From assembly GCF_035918095.1 (NCBI RefSeq), contig NZ_CP109137.1, forward strand, positions 6,884,001 to 6,948,000: 64,000 bases of DNA, in the 5' to 3' direction. Positions within the stretch are counted from its first letter, which is position 1; each line of letters begins with the position of its first letter. Position numbers and translations under genes: made by a program. The notes below the pieces were generated by a model that made no database searches, had not been told where the DNA came from, and saw nothing but the letters and a program-made list of their open reading frames with translations. This DNA is from Streptomyces sp. NBC_01750 (lineage in GTDB: Bacteria; Actinomycetota; Actinomycetes; Streptomycetales; Streptomycetaceae). Below, one piece after another: positions 63,173-64,000 of the stretch.

Positions 63173-64000
63173 CTACTGCCCCACAAGCCCCTTCGCGTCC
63201 CGAGCCAGCGCGGTGAGCCGCGAGATTGCCCGGAAGTACTTCTTTCGGTAGCCGCCGTTCAGCATCTCGTCGCTGAACAGCCGGTCGAAGGGCATGCCCG
63301 AGGCGAGCACCGGCACCTCCCGGTCGTACAGCCGGTCGGCGAGTACGACCAGGCGCAGCGCCGTCGACTGGTCGGGGATGGGCCGGACATCGGTGAGGCA
63401 GACCGCGCGCAGACCGTCGGTGAGCGCCCCGTACCGGCTCGGATGGACCTTCGCGAGGTGCTCGAGGAGATGCGGGAAGTCGTCGAGGGACGCGCCTTCG
63501 GTGGCGTACGCGGTCTTGGCGACCTGCTCGTCGGAGTAGGGGGGAGGCGCCTCGGGCAGCCCGCGGTGACGGTAGTCCTCGCCGTCGATCCGCAGCGGGC
63601 GGAAGTGTGCGGACAGCCCTTGGATCTCGCGGAGGAAGTCGGCGGCGGCGAACCGGCCCTCGCCGAGCTTGCCGGGCAGCGTGTTGGAGGTGGCCGCCAG
63701 CGCGACGCCCGCGTCGACGAGCTTCCCGAGCAGCGTCGACACGAGGACGGTGTCGCCCGGGTCGTCGAGTTCGAATTCGTCGATGCAGAGGAGCCGGTGC
63801 CCGCTCAGCGTCTGCACGGTCTGCTGGAAGCCGAGCGCGCCCACCAGGTTCGTCAGCTCGACAAAGGTGCCGAAAGCTTTGAGCGGGGCCTCCGCCGGGG
63901 TGGCGTGCCAGAGGGAGGCCAGCAGATGGGTCTTGCCGACGCCGTAGCCGCCGTCGAGATAGACGCCGCGCGGTCCGGTGGGGGCCGCGGGCTTCTTGCT
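63173..64000 (-). CDS. zapE: ZapE/AFG1-family ATPase, N-terminus cut by the window edge
   Basis: The last 275 residues of an AFG1-like P-loop ATPase. The first visible residues include YLDGGYGVGKTHLLASLWH, the Walker A motif. Next come LLCIDEFELDDPGD (Walker B), AATSNTLPGKLGEGRF (sensor 1) and a C-terminal region ending ISRLTALARDAKGLVGQ. In bacteria the family (ZapE) acts at the division septum. The gene runs off the right end at 64000, so its start is not seen. It lies 51 bp upstream of osmC on the same strand and may be co-transcribed with it. Confidence 0.92.
   Translation of the reverse strand, partial: SKKPAAPTGPRGVYLDGGYGVGKTHLLASLWHATPAEAPLKAFGTFVELTNLVGALGFQQTVQTLSGHRLLCIDEFELDDPGDTVLVSTLLGKLVDAGVALAATSNTLPGKLGEGRFAAADFLREIQGLSAHFRPLRIDGEDYRHRGLPEAPPPYSDEQVAKTAYATEGASLDDFPHLLEHLAKVHPSRYGALTDGLRAVCLTDVRPIPDQSTALRLVVLADRLYDREVPVLASGMPFDRLFSDEMLNGGYRKKYFRAISRLTALARDAKGLVGQ

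Overview
The window is a high-GC actinobacterial chromosome segment that reads as Streptomyces. Almost every codon ends in G or C, GTG and TTG starts are common, and the gene content is typical: an SsgA-like sporulation protein, a ROK regulator beside xylose transport genes, an NgcEFG-type chitosugar transporter, a SpoIIE-type phosphatase and a HemQ haem pathway. From memory, the order from murA2 and acnA through ngcEFG, rok7B7, xylFGH, dxs, fadAB, hemE and hemG/hemQ matches the SCO5998-SCO6060 part of the S. coelicolor core. I see no rRNA, tRNA, CRISPR array, transposase or integrase.

Layout. 0.1-5.1 kb: an aromatic acyl-CoA module (PaaX regulator, benzoate/aminobenzoate-type CoA ligase, acyl-CoA dehydrogenase, Rid-like protein, alpha/beta hydrolase). 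5.2-9.3 kb: a DHA2 drug exporter, a SpoIIE-type phosphatase and a VOC protein. 9.6-14.6 kb: a MurA paralogue fused to a DNA-binding domain, a VOC protein and aconitase. 14.7-22.5 kb: a secreted GH92 mannosidase, divergent from ngcEFG. 23.1-27.8 kb: rok7B7 and xylFGH. 27.9-35.5 kb: dxs, an amino-acid permease, a NYN protein and the fadAB beta-oxidation pair. 35.8-44.7 kb: RNase D, an orphan response regulator, a DUF3000 protein, hemE, a CoA-disulfide-reductase-like enzyme, a DUF4349 lipoprotein, hemG and hemQ. 44.8-50.8 kb: a secreted peptidase, two TIGR04222 membrane proteins with a DUF692 (MNIO) enzyme, and a DUF4142 protein. 50.9-64 kb: small housekeeping, stress, cell-wall and regulatory genes, including ohrR/ohr, an S1 protease, a SALP, PPK2, a PhoX-like protein, OsmC and a truncated zapE.

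How the genes fit together. Two sugar-uptake systems sit side by side. ngcEFG lacks its own ATPase and xylFGH carries a half-length one. Candidate operators for DasR (upstream of ngcE) and Rok7B7 (upstream of xylF) are visible. hemE, hemG and hemQ are the parts of the coproporphyrin-dependent haem route used by actinobacteria. The aconitase promoter carries an 18-bp palindrome and an iron-box-like element, which suggests control by metabolite and by iron.

The most novel-looking unit is 46545-49876. A DUF692/MNIO enzyme with an extra C-terminal domain is translationally coupled to a membrane protein ending in a Gly/Ser tail with a cysteine every nine residues, next to a paralogue without the tail. 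This looks like an uncharacterised peptide-modification system in which the tail of a membrane protein may be the substrate.
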